Positions 22,607-29,937 of a stretch of 64,000 nucleotides of DNA are shown here, piece after piece (position 1 is the stretch's first letter; the number at the start of each line of letters is the position of its first letter). A program made the position numbers and the translations under genes. The stretch spans positions 248,001-312,000 of the forward strand of contig CAWJCM010000003.1 of the NCBI GenBank assembly GCA_963841405.1, read 5' to 3'. The DNA comes from DATBLE01 sp963841405. GTDB taxonomy: Bacteria; Actinomycetota; Thermoleophilia; Gaiellales; Gaiellaceae. A model generated the notes under the pieces. That model did no database searches and had not been told where the DNA came from. It worked only from the letters and a program-made list of their open reading frames with translations.

Positions 22607-23563
22607 TCAGGCGGCCTCGCCGGAGACAAGCGCCTGCGCGAAGTCGGTGGGGTCGAAAGGTCGCAGGTCGTCGAGCCCCTCCCCGACGCCCACGAGCGTC
22701 ACCGGCAGTCCGAGCTCGTGGGCGATCGCGACCGCGATCCCGCCCTTGGCGGAGCCGTCCAGCTTCGTCAGGATCACGCCGGTCACCTCGACCGCCTCGC
22801 CGAAGAGGCGTGCCTGCTGGAGCCCGTTCTGGCCGGTGGTGGCGTCGACGACGAGCAGGACCTCGTGCGGCGCGCCCTCGAGTCGTCCGGCGATCACGCG
22901 GCGCACCTTGGCGAGCTCCTCCATCAGGTTCGTCTGCGTGTGCAGCCGGCCCGCGGTGTCGACGATGACCACGTCGCGTCCGCGCGCGGACGCCGCCTCG
23001 ATCGCGTCGTAGGCGACGGCGGCAGGATCTCCGCCGCGGGGCGACCCGACGAAATCGGCGTCCGCCCGCTGCGCCCAGATCTCCAGCTGCTCCTCGGCCG
23101 CCGCCCGGAACGTGTCGGCTGCCGCCAGCAGGACCGAGCGGTCGTGGGCTGCCAGCTTGGCGGCCAGCTTTCCGATCGTGGTCGTCTTGCCGGTGCCGTT
23201 GACGCCGACGACGAGCACCACGGTCGGCCGGGCGGCGAGGTCGAGCGAGCCCGGCTCGCCGAGCAACGACGCGATCTCCTCGGTAAGAGGCTGGTCGAGT
23301 GTGGTCAGCCCACCACGCGCCTCGAGCCGCCGGACGATCTCCGCGGTCGCCGGGATGCCGACGTCGGCTGCGATCAACGCCTCTTCGAGCCGCTCCCACG
23401 CCGCCTCGTCCGCCGGGTCGAACGCCGCCACCGCCAGCTGCTGCGCCAACGCGCGCCGGGACTTCGAGAGCGAGTCGCGGAGCCGGCCGAGGAAGCCCGC
23501 CCGCTCCTCGGGCGTCTCGTCCGTCGAGCCGTCGCCGAGCAGGTCGCCCCAGGTCCGGGTCAT
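22607..23563 (-). CDS. ftsY: Signal recognition particle receptor FtsY
   Basis: FtsY is the membrane-associated GTPase that receives ribosome-SRP complexes. The 318-residue protein has an N domain (about 20-95), Walker A VVGVNGTGKTTTIGKLAAKL, the ADTFRAAAEEQLEIWAQR loop, IVDTAGRLHTQTNLMEEL, and VILTKLDGSAKGGIAVAIA. The acidic A domain that tethers many FtsY proteins to the membrane is nearly absent (about 20 residues, TRTWGDLLGDGSTDETPEER), as in several actinobacteria. ATG at 23563 with TACGCT 6 bases upstream. It follows smc, a common arrangement. Confidence 0.95.
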   Translation of the reverse strand: MTRTWGDLLGDGSTDETPEERAGFLGRLRDSLSKSRRALAQQLAVAAFDPADEAAWERLEEALIAADVGIPATAEIVRRLEARGGLTTLDQPLTEEIASLLGEPGSLDLAARPTVVLVVGVNGTGKTTTIGKLAAKLAAHDRSVLLAAADTFRAAAEEQLEIWAQRADADFVGSPRGGDPAAVAYDAIEAASARGRDVVIVDTAGRLHTQTNLMEELAKVRRVIAGRLEGAPHEVLLVVDATTGQNGLQQARLFGEAVEVTGVILTKLDGSAKGGIAVAIAHELGLPVTLVGVGEGLDDLRPFDPTDFAQALVSGEAA

Positions 23564-23569
23564 CGCGGG

Positions 23570-23575
23570 AGCGTA
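23570..23575 (-). promoter_or_regulatory. Leaderless-type promoter of ftsY
   Basis: TACGCT on the minus strand with a 6-base gap to the ATG at 23563, in the 13-base gap after the smc stop. Confidence 0.55.
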
Positions 23576-23576
23576 G

Positions 23577-26078
23577 TCAGGCGGCGGAAACCGCGGCGGC
23601 GTCCTCGCGGGGCAGGCGTCGGGAGACGATCTGGGAAATGCCCTCCCCGCCCATGGTCACGCCGTAGAGCGCGTCCGCCGCCTCCATCGTCCGCTTCTGG
23701 TGCGTGACGACGATGAACTGCGCCCGGTCGGCGAACTGCCGCAGGAGCGCGCAGAAGCGGCCGATGTTGGTGTCGTCGAGCGCGGCCTCGACCTCGTCCA
23801 GCAGGTAGAACGGACACGGTCGGGCGAGGAACAGCGCGAACAGGAAGGAGATCGCGCCCAGCGCCTTCTCCCCGCCCGAAAGCAGCGACAGGCGGGTGAC
23901 GCGCTTGCCGGCCGGCGAGAGCTCCACCTCGATGCCTGCCTCTCCGTCGTCTTCTTCCGGTTGGGTCAGCCGGAGCCGCCCGTGACCGCCGGGGAAGAGC
24001 GTCGACGCGACCTCGCTGAAGTTGCGCTGCACCGCGTCGAAGGTCTCGGCGAAGCGGCGCTCCACCGTCTCGGTCAGCTCGTCGCGGAGCGCGCGCAGCT
24101 CGCCGGTCGCGCGCTCGAGATCCTCGCGCTGCGTCCGTAGCTCCGAGAGACGCTCCTTCTCCGCTGCGTACTCCTCCTTGGCGAACGGGTTGACGCCGCC
24201 GAGCTGCTCGCGACGACGCTCGAGACGCTCCAGCTTCTCGACCAGCTCTTCTCGCGGCCGACCAACCAAGGTCTCGGGGACCGGATCCATCCTGTCCCCG
24301 AGGCCGCTTCCGGCGCCGGCGGCGTCGAGCCGGCGCTGCGCCTCGGCCCGTTCGGCCTCGTAGCGGGCGACCTCGACGTCGACGGCCGCAACCCGCTCCG
24401 CCGTCTCCGAGTGGGCACGGCGGAGCTCCACCTCTCGCCCACCGAGCGCTCGCAACTCGGCCGCCAGCTCGGAGGCGCGGACGGCGCCGCGATCTGCCTC
24501 CGCCAGCATCGGCTCCTGGAGCCGCCCGACGGCGCCCAGCACCGCGGAGATCGACTCCACCAGCGTCGCCCCCCCGGCCACGAGCGCCGGGTCGGCCAGC
24601 CGTGGCACGGCTCGGGCGGCCTCGGCTCTCAGCGCCGCCGCCTCGTCGAGCAGCCGCCGGCGCTGGGCCTCCAGCTCGAGCAGGAAGGCCTCGGCCGTGT
24701 CGCCCGTGAACGTGAGCAGGCCCCGCGCCGGATCGTACGAGTGGCCCTCGAGCGTGACGGCGGGGCGGGTCGCGGCGAGCAGGCGCTCGCGCGGAACGAC
24801 GTCGATCCCGGCCAGCGGCTCGAACGTCCCGCGGCGGACGAGGACGGTCAGGTTGCCGAGACCGCGCTCCCGTGCCTCGTCGAGCAGCCGCAGCGCCTCC
24901 TCGGGTGTCGCGGCGACGAGGGCGGCGCCAACTGCGGCGGCAACCGCGCGCTCGCGGCCCTCCTCGACCTCGGCCAGCGACAGTGCGAGCGACGCCCCTT
25001 CCTCGGCGAGCGCACGGGCCGCCGGCGGCAGGCCCTCGCGCTCGGCGCTGGCGCGTTCGAGCGCCTCTGCCCGGGCCTCGGCGATGCGCGCCCGCTCGAC
25101 CAGCCCGGCGTCGACCGCCGGCGGCGCCTCGCGGACGCGGGCGAGCAGCGACTCCGCCGCCTCGCGGCGGAGCTCGAGCCGCTCGCAGGCGCTGCGCAGC
25201 CGGTAGAGCGTCGAGGCCGCGCCCTCCCGCCCGCCGGCCGCCTCGGCCAGCGCCTCCTCCGCTCGACGGCGCTCCGCCACCAGCCCTTCCAGCGCTTCGT
25301 CGGCCCTGCGCCGCTCCGCCGCGTAGCCGGACCGGCGGCTCGCCGCCTCCCTGATCTGCGCTTCGAGCGACACGACGTCGATCGTCGCGATCCCGGCCCG
25401 GAGGCCCGCGATCTCGACGCCGAGCTTCTCGGCGCGTTCCGCGGCCGTGGCCTGCAGCGCCAGGGGCCGAAGCCGCTTCACCACCTCGGCCTCGACGTCG
25501 CGTGCCCGCTCGACCTGCGCCGCCACGCGCGCGAGCTTCAGCTCCGCACGGTGGCGCCGACGTTTGAACTTCCCCAGCCCCGCGGCCTCCTCGACCAGCG
25601 TCCGCCGCTCCTCGGGCTTCGAGGCCAGGATCGCCTCCACCCGGCCCTGGGAGACGATCGAGCCCATCGCGGAGCCGAGCCCCACGTCGGACAGGAGCTC
25701 GACCACGTCGGTGCGCCGCACGTGTGCGCCGTTGACGAGGTACTGACCCTCGCCGCCGCGGTGCAGCCGGCGGACGATCGAGACCTCGGAGTAGTCGATC
25801 TCGGGCAGGCCGCCGTCCTCGTTGTCGAACAGCAGCTCGACCTCGCAGTGATCGGCGGCCGCCCGCGAGGCGGAGCCGTTGAAGAGCACGTCGTCCGGCT
25901 TCTCGGCGCGGAGCTCGCTGGGCGCGAGCGAGCCGGCCGCCCAGATCAGCGCGTCCGCGATGTTCGACTTGCCCGACCCGTTCGGTCCGACGACGACGGC
26001 GACGCCCGGCTCCAGCCGGACCTCGACCGGGTCGGGAAACGACTTGAAGCCGCGCAGCTTGATCGCCCGCAGGTGCAC
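23577..26078 (-). CDS. smc: Short-armed SMC chromosome condensation ATPase
   Basis: An 833-residue SMC-family ATPase for chromosome organisation. N-terminal head: MHLRAIKLRGFKSFPDPVEV, Walker A VVGPNGSGKSNIADALIWA, SIVSQGRVEAILASKPEERR. C-terminal head: signature TRLSLLSGGEKALGAISFLF and Walker B CPFYLLDEVEAALDDTN. Between them are two coiled coils rich in Ala, Glu and Arg and a central segment near residues 385-460 (AAVGAALVAATPEEALRLLD, LTVLVRRGTFEPLAGIDVVP) that should be the hinge. Bacterial SMC is normally near 1,150-1,190 residues, so each arm is shortened by roughly 150 residues. Both heads look complete, so it is not a broken gene. Confidence 0.92.
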   Translation of the reverse strand: MHLRAIKLRGFKSFPDPVEVRLEPGVAVVVGPNGSGKSNIADALIWAAGSLAPSELRAEKPDDVLFNGSASRAAADHCEVELLFDNEDGGLPEIDYSEVSIVRRLHRGGEGQYLVNGAHVRRTDVVELLSDVGLGSAMGSIVSQGRVEAILASKPEERRTLVEEAAGLGKFKRRRHRAELKLARVAAQVERARDVEAEVVKRLRPLALQATAAERAEKLGVEIAGLRAGIATIDVVSLEAQIREAASRRSGYAAERRRADEALEGLVAERRRAEEALAEAAGGREGAASTLYRLRSACERLELRREAAESLLARVREAPPAVDAGLVERARIAEARAEALERASAEREGLPPAARALAEEGASLALSLAEVEEGRERAVAAAVGAALVAATPEEALRLLDEARERGLGNLTVLVRRGTFEPLAGIDVVPRERLLAATRPAVTLEGHSYDPARGLLTFTGDTAEAFLLELEAQRRRLLDEAAALRAEAARAVPRLADPALVAGGATLVESISAVLGAVGRLQEPMLAEADRGAVRASELAAELRALGGREVELRRAHSETAERVAAVDVEVARYEAERAEAQRRLDAAGAGSGLGDRMDPVPETLVGRPREELVEKLERLERRREQLGGVNPFAKEEYAAEKERLSELRTQREDLERATGELRALRDELTETVERRFAETFDAVQRNFSEVASTLFPGGHGRLRLTQPEEDDGEAGIEVELSPAGKRVTRLSLLSGGEKALGAISFLFALFLARPCPFYLLDEVEAALDDTNIGRFCALLRQFADRAQFIVVTHQKRTMEAADALYGVTMGGEGISQIVSRRLPREDAAAVSAA

Positions 26079-26090
26079 GCGGGCGGGAGG

Positions 26091-26756
26091 CTAGCTGTCG
26101 GGGGAGACGGACTCGAGCGTCAGCAGCGCCTCGCGCGCTGCCTCCTGCTCGGCCTCCTTCTTCGTGCGTCCGGAGCCGCTGCCGGCCTCCGTGCCGTCGA
26201 TCATGGCGGCGCAGGTGAAACGGCGGTCGTGCGCCGGCCCCTCGGCGTCGACGACCACGTAGACGACCTGAGATCGACGGCGCGCGAGCGTCTCCTGGAG
26301 CTCCGTCTTGTGGTCGACGTGCTGGGTGGCTGCGTAGTCGATCTGCTCCGAGAACGCCGCGACGATCGCGGGCTCCACCCGTTCGAAGCCCCACTCGAGG
26401 AAGGCGGCTGCGAGTGCGGCCTCGAGCAGCGCGGCGAGCACGTTCCGGTTGGCGACGAGCCGTGCGAGTTCCTCGTCGGGGAGGGCGCCGCCGGCGCGGC
26501 TGGCAAGCATCGGGCCGAGGTCCAGCCCTCTTGCCACCTTCGCGCAGCTCATCCGCGAGACGACGTGCGAGCGGATCTTGGCCAGCCGCCCCTCGGAGAA
26601 CTCGGGATACCGCTCGTACAGCGCCTGCGCGACGGCCAGCTCCAGGACGCTGTCGCCGAGGAACTCGAGCCGTTCGTACGAGGCCGACCGTTCGACCGCC
26701 CAGGAGGCATGGGTGAAGACGTGCTCGAGCCTCGCGGCCGGGAGCGCGTCGATCAG
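26091..26756 (-). CDS. rnc: Ribonuclease III, no canonical start
   Basis: RNase III cuts double-stranded RNA, including rRNA precursors. The frame has EHVFTHASWAVERSASYERL, EFLGDSVLELAVAQALYERY (signature ERLEFLGDSVL with catalytic residues), GRLAKIRSHVVSRMSCAKVA, VLAALLEAALAAAFLEWGFE, and a C-terminal dsRNA-binding domain (DHKTELQETLARR to GRTKKEAEQEAAREALL). The region upstream of the catalytic motif holds no ATG, GTG or TTG in frame; the first ATG (26552) would discard the active site. CTG at 26756 (L-I-D-A-L-P) would give a normal 221-residue protein. As with rnhB and yraN, the frame is +1 to the upstream gene and runs through its TAG stop. Confidence 0.8.
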   Translation of the reverse strand: MIDALPAARLEHVFTHASWAVERSASYERLEFLGDSVLELAVAQALYERYPEFSEGRLAKIRSHVVSRMSCAKVARGLDLGPMLASRAGGALPDEELARLVANRNVLAALLEAALAAAFLEWGFERVEPAIVAAFSEQIDYAATQHVDHKTELQETLARRRSQVVYVVVDAEGPAHDRRFTCAAMIDGTEAGSGSGRTKKEAEQEAAREALLTLESVSPDS

Positions 26757-26799
26757 GCTGCGTAGGGCAGCGGGCCCGTCGCCCGCGACCGTCTCCGCC

Positions 26800-27045
26800 C
26801 TACTGGTGGGAGAAGACGTAGTCGACAGCCTGCCCGACCGTCGTGATCTTCTGGGCGTCCTCGTCCGAGATCTTGATCCCGAACTGGTCCTCGAGCTCCA
26901 TGATCAGCTCGACCAGGTCGAGGGAGTCGGCGTCGAGGTCTTCCTGGAACGAAGCCCCATCAGTGATCTGGTCCTCGTCGATGCCGAGCTGCTCGACGAG
27001 AACGGCCTTCACCTGCTCTGAGACTTCTTCTCTCGACGCTGCCAT
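26800..27045 (-). CDS. acpP: Acyl carrier protein
   Basis: An 81-residue acidic acyl carrier protein. The phosphopantetheine attachment site is the serine in DLDADSLDLVELIMELED. It shuttles acyl chains through fatty acid synthesis. ATG at 27045 is preceded by GAGAGGTGAC, a good ribosome binding site; an extended reading frame upstream is not ACP-like. It lies between plsX and rnc, the classic plsX-acpP-rnc order, and supplies substrate to PlsX. Confidence 0.95.
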   Translation of the reverse strand: MAASREEVSEQVKAVLVEQLGIDEDQITDGASFQEDLDADSLDLVELIMELEDQFGIKISDEDAQKITTVGQAVDYVFSHQ

Positions 27046-27102
27046 GTCACCTCTCTGTTCGGGGATCGATTCGGCTGTTGAAGCCGGCCGATCATACACG
27101 CG

Positions 27103-28077
27103 TCAAGCGGGTGTTTCCGCCGTGCGGGGCAGGCGCGCCGCGAGTCGCCCGGTGACGTCGTGCTCGGCTCCGCGGGCGGCGAGGCGGATCGCGTTGGCGA
27201 TCGCCGTGCCCGACGAGTTCCCGTGCGCGATCACGGACAGACCACGCAGGCCCAGGAGGTAGGCGCCGCCGTACGTGTCCGGATCCAGCCGCCGCCGCAG
27301 GCTCCGTGCGGCCGGACGGATGAGCAGGCCGCCGAGCTTCCCGCGCGACGACGACGCGACCTCGGCGCGGAGCCCCTCGATCACGGTGCGGATCGTCCCC
27401 TCCATCGTCTTCAGCGCGACGTTCCCGGTGAACCCGTCGGTGACGACGACGTCCGCAGCCTTGGCGAGCAGGTCGCGGCCCTCGGTGTTCCCGCCGAAGT
27501 CGAGCTCGCTCTCCGCCAGCAGGGCATGGGCGTCGATGGTCAGCTGGTTGCCCTTCTCGGCCTCCTCGCCGATCGACAGCAGGCGCACCTGCGGCCGAGC
27601 GATGCCGAGGATCTCCTCCGCGAAGATCGCGCCCATGTGCCCGAACTGGAGCAGGTGCTCCGGGCGCGCGTCCGCGTTCGCGCCGCAGTCGAGCAGGACG
27701 GAGGGGCCGTCGCGCGCCGGGATCGGCACCGCGATCGCTGGCCGGGCGACGCCCGGAAGCCGGCGGATCTCCAGCAGGCCGGCGGCGAGCATCGCGCCCG
27801 TGTTCCCGGCGGACACGACCGCGTCGGCGCTCCCGAGGGCGATCGCCCGGCACGAGGCGACCAGCGAGCTGTCGGGCTTCGACCGTACGGCTTCCGCGGG
27901 CTTCTCGTCCATCGCGACGACCTGTTCGGCGACGACATGCTCGAGTCCACGTGTGTCCAGCGCCGCCGGCCCGAAGACGACCGGCACGATCCCGTCGCGT
28001 GCGGCCTCGAGCGCGCCCTGGACGACCTCGTCCGGCCCGCGGTCGCCGCCCATCGCGTCGACGGCCACACGGACCAA
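27103..28077 (-). CDS. plsX: Phosphate acyltransferase PlsX
   Basis: PlsX converts acyl-ACP and phosphate to acyl-phosphate, the first step of bacterial phospholipid synthesis. The 324-residue protein contains VRVAVDAMGGDRGPDEVVQG at the start, DAVVSAGNTGAMLAAGLLEI, VLLDCGANADARPEHLLQFG, TEGRDLLAKAADVVVTDGFT and RLLSIGEEAEKGNQLT. I place the start at TTG 28077 (L-V-R-V-A-V-D), because the longer frame from 28194 adds 39 residues that are encoded by the palindromic repeat and intergenic DNA. The start lies immediately beside that hairpin. Confidence 0.9.
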   Translation of the reverse strand: MVRVAVDAMGGDRGPDEVVQGALEAARDGIVPVVFGPAALDTRGLEHVVAEQVVAMDEKPAEAVRSKPDSSLVASCRAIALGSADAVVSAGNTGAMLAAGLLEIRRLPGVARPAIAVPIPARDGPSVLLDCGANADARPEHLLQFGHMGAIFAEEILGIARPQVRLLSIGEEAEKGNQLTIDAHALLAESELDFGGNTEGRDLLAKAADVVVTDGFTGNVALKTMEGTIRTVIEGLRAEVASSSRGKLGGLLIRPAARSLRRRLDPDTYGGAYLLGLRGLSVIAHGNSSGTAIANAIRLAARGAEHDVTGRLAARLPRTAETPA

Positions 28078-28104
28078 CGTGGGGGAACCCGTGGTTCCCC
28101 CACG
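28078..28104. repeat. Palindrome CGTGGGGGAACC beside the plsX start
   Basis: Arms CGTGGGGGAACC (28078-28089) and GGTTCCCCCACG (28093-28104), perfect over 12 bases around CGT, followed by GGCCTCCTCC. The arms are identical to those at 51881-51907. On the minus strand the hairpin ends one base before the plsX start, where it may act as a terminator for rpmF or shape the plsX leader. Confidence 0.7.
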
Positions 28105-28194
28105 GGCCTCCTCCTGGTCCGACGCGACTGACGACTCGTCCCTGCGCTCCGGCGAGAGCGCGGTCTCGCCTCCGCGCGCAGACGGTCGTGTCAC

Positions 28195-28380
28195 CTAGAG
28201 ATGCGTGGAGAGCGGTTCGACGTCGCGGCCCTTGTACGTCTTGCAGGTCGGGCAGACGCGATGAGGACGCTTCGGCTGCCCGCAGGTCGGGCAGACGTTG
28301 ATGCGCGGCGCCTCGATCCCGTGCTGGGCGCGGCGCTTGTCGCGGCGGGACTTCGACGTTTTCTTCTTGGGGACGGCCAT
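28195..28380 (-). CDS. rpmF: 50S ribosomal protein L32
   Basis: A 61-residue L32 beginning MAVPKKKTSKSRRDKRRAQ, with a complete zinc ribbon: N-V-C-P-T-C-G and later V-C-P-T-C-K. This is therefore the cysteine-containing (zinc-binding) paralogue. The rpmF-plsX order is conserved in many bacteria. ATG at 28380 has a TATACT hexamer 10 bases upstream. Confidence 0.95.
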   Translation of the reverse strand: MAVPKKKTSKSRRDKRRAQHGIEAPRINVCPTCGQPKRPHRVCPTCKTYKGRDVEPLSTHL

Positions 28381-28390
28381 GCGGCCGCGG

Positions 28391-28396
28391 AGTATA
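28391..28396 (-). promoter_or_regulatory. Promoter -10 of rpmF
   Basis: TATACT on the minus strand, 10 bases before the ATG at 28380, so the leader would be about three bases. It separates rpmF from DUF177, which in many genomes are one transcript. Confidence 0.5.
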
Positions 28397-28408
28397 GCCG
28401 GGACAGCC

Positions 28409-28918
28409 CTACCAGAGGTCGTTCCTCAGCCGCTCGAGCGCCGCCCAGCGTGGGTCGATCTCCTCGGCCTCGTGGACGTGCGGCTCGTCGTTGAGGTTCT
28501 TGCCGCAGCCGGGGCAAAGCCCGGCGCACCCTGGGCTGCAGAGGATCTTCTCCGGGAGCGCCAGGATCAGCGCGTCCCGTGCCCACGCCGACAGGTCGAG
28601 GCGGAGTTCGACGAGGTAGGGCGTGCTCAGCTCGTCCGAGTCGGGGCTCGTCGCCTGGTACTCGCGCAGGCTCAGCGTCTCCTCGACGACGGCGTCGCCG
28701 AGGCAGCGCACGCAGGCGCCGTGCAGGCGCACGGAGAGCCGCAGCTCGAACACCCAGCCGGTCGAGGCGCGCGTGACCGCGAACTCGGCCGGGACCGCCT
28801 CCGGGACGGAGACGTACCGCTCGCCGCCGAGCACGACCGGCGCGATCGTCACGTCGATCGCCTCGCGGTGCTCCTCGCCCGACCTGACCCGGACGTTCCG
28901 GAGGTCGAACATGGTCAT
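28409..28918 (-). CDS. DUF177/YceD family protein
   Basis: A 169-residue protein of the YceD/DUF177 family, often encoded just upstream of rpmF and in plants and bacteria linked to 23S rRNA or 50S maturation. Seen: MFDLRNVRVRSGEEHREAID at the start, a cysteine pair in LHGACVRCLGDAVVEETLSL, and the C-terminal cysteine cluster LCSPGCAGLCPGCGKNLNDE typical of the family. ATG at 28918 is the first base after a TAACCT promoter with a 6-base gap; a second ATG six bases later is an alternative. Confidence 0.88.
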   Translation of the reverse strand: MTMFDLRNVRVRSGEEHREAIDVTIAPVVLGGERYVSVPEAVPAEFAVTRASTGWVFELRLSVRLHGACVRCLGDAVVEETLSLREYQATSPDSDELSTPYLVELRLDLSAWARDALILALPEKILCSPGCAGLCPGCGKNLNDEPHVHEAEEIDPRWAALERLRNDLW

Positions 28919-28924
28919 GCGGCC

Positions 28925-28930
28925 AGGTTA
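28925..28930 (-). promoter_or_regulatory. Leaderless-type promoter of the DUF177 gene
   Basis: TAACCT with a 6-base gap to the ATG at 28918. Its first three bases are the TAA stop codon of the truncated EamA gene upstream. Confidence 0.55.
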
Positions 28931-29100
28931 GCTTCCGCGTGCCGGCACAGCAGCCGAGCGAGCGTCGACGGCCGCCCTGCGGCTCGGTCTCGGCGCGCGC
29001 ACGATCAGCGCGACCGCGGCAGCACGATCCCGCCGCCGACGAGCGTCCGCCAGCCGAGCGGCTCGCCGAGGACGACCGTCCCGAGCAGGACGGCGACGGC
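28928..29100 (-). pseudogene. 3' fragment of an EamA/DMT-type permease gene
   Basis: The minus strand reads DGAVAVLLGTVVLGEPLGWR then T-L-V-G-G-G-I-V-L, the conserved last helices of EamA drug/metabolite transporters. One base is then missing or added, and the ending A-A-V-A-L-I-V-R-A-P-R-P continues in another frame to a TAA at 28930-28928. Only about 55 codons remain. The left part joins the LysR fragment on the other strand at about 29095-29100. Confidence 0.7.
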
Positions 29101-29330
29101 ACCGTCCAGGGCCTCGTCGCCGCCGGCGCGGGAGTCGCCGTCGTCCCGCGCCTCACGTCGACGAGACCGACCGCGCGGTTCAGGTGGTCGATCTGGGCGA
29201 CCGCGTGCCGCCGCGCCTCGTCGGCATCGCCTGGCACCGCGACCGCCGCCGCACCCGGGCCGCGCAGGCGCTCGTCGAGCTTGCACGCACGCTCACCGCC
29301 GCCGTCGGCGCGTCGGCCGAAGCGGCCTAA
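29095..29330 (+). pseudogene. 3' fragment of a LysR-type regulator gene
   Basis: The plus strand reads DGTVQGLVAAGAGVAVVPRL, the C-terminal effector-domain segment of LysR regulators (N-G-T-V-x-x-L-V-A-A-G-x-G-V). A one-base frameshift near 29155 follows, and then D-R-A-V-Q-V-V-D-L-G-D-R-V, LVGIAWHRDRRRTRAAQALV and a TAA at 29328-29330. About 78 codons remain and the DNA-binding half is gone. The stop overlaps the convergent SepIVA-like gene. Confidence 0.72.
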
Positions 29331-29827
29331 TACGCTGCTTCGTCGCCGTCCGTCGCCGCGACCCCGGCGACGACGTTTTCCTGCGAGCGCTCGTGGAGCC
29401 GCTCGCGGCCGCGCTTGACCGCGCTCAGGAACTTGTCGAGGTTGACCTCGAGCGTGGACAGGATGCCGTCCGCCCAGTCCTCCATCTCGAGGCGCGTCTC
29501 GCGGGCCTGCCGCCGGGCCTCGTCGATGATCTCCTGCGCCTGGCGCTCCGCGAGCTTGACGATCTCGGTCTGGGAGGCCTCGCGCGCCGCCTGCTCGCGC
29601 GCCTCGCCGAGGATCCGGTCGCACTCGCGCTTCGCCTCGGCCAGCATCTCCTGCCGCTCCTTGACGATCCACCGGGCCTGCTTGATCTCCTCCGGGATGG
29701 TTGCCCGCATCTGGTCGAGGATGTCGTAGATCTCCTCGCGGTCGATGCGCACCTGGTCGGTGAGGGGCACGGCCTTGGCGTTGTGTACGAGGTCGTCGAG
29801 CTTGTCGATGAGAACGAGGACGTCCAC
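29327..29827 (-). CDS. SepIVA-like coiled-coil septation protein
   Basis: A 166-residue almost entirely helical protein: VDVLVLIDKLDDLVHNAKAV then a long coiled coil (LDQMRATIPEEIKQARWIVK, RQEMLAEAKRECDRILGEAR, EIIDEARRQARETRLEMEDW). It looks DivIVA- or F0-b-like, and automatic annotation may call it ATP synthase subunit b, but it lacks a membrane helix. In mycobacteria the gene at the same place, next to a DUF177 gene and rnc, encodes the septation factor SepIVA; conserved position supports a similar role. GTG at 29827 follows a TAGACT promoter by 7 bases. Confidence 0.72.
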   Translation of the reverse strand: MDVLVLIDKLDDLVHNAKAVPLTDQVRIDREEIYDILDQMRATIPEEIKQARWIVKERQEMLAEAKRECDRILGEAREQAAREASQTEIVKLAERQAQEIIDEARRQARETRLEMEDWADGILSTLEVNLDKFLSAVKRGRERLHERSQENVVAGVAATDGDEAAY

Positions 29828-29834
29828 TGGTTGC

Positions 29835-29840
29835 AGTCTA
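29835..29840 (-). promoter_or_regulatory. Leaderless-type promoter of the SepIVA-like gene
   Basis: TAGACT on the minus strand with a 7-base gap to the GTG at 29827. It decides that start in place of an upstream methionine. Confidence 0.6.
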
Positions 29841-29886
29841 GCGGGCAGCCCACCGGGCGAAGCCCGGCTGGCGAAGACGGGGCCGG

Positions 29887-29909
29887 GGACAGGTCTGCAA
29901 GACCTGTCC
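29887..29909. repeat. Palindrome GGACAGGTCT after coaD
   Basis: Arms GGACAGGTCT (29887-29896) and AGACCTGTCC (29900-29909), perfect over 10 bases around GCA. A near-identical copy with matching flanks lies at 57538-57560. Here it sits 28 bases after the coaD stop and could serve as a terminator. Confidence 0.7.
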
Positions 29910-29937
29910 GTCTGTGCGCTGATCAAGGGCGGGCATG

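Noticed and set aside
24411..26765. A 784-codon open frame on the plus strand across smc and rnc
   Set aside because: It is antisense to smc, very rich in Arg, Gly, Leu and Pro, has no recognisable domain, and long antisense frames are normal in DNA of this GC content.
29327..29827. ATP synthase subunit b
   Set aside because: The coiled coil resembles F0-b, but there is no N-terminal membrane helix and no other ATP synthase gene nearby; gene position fits the SepIVA-like protein.
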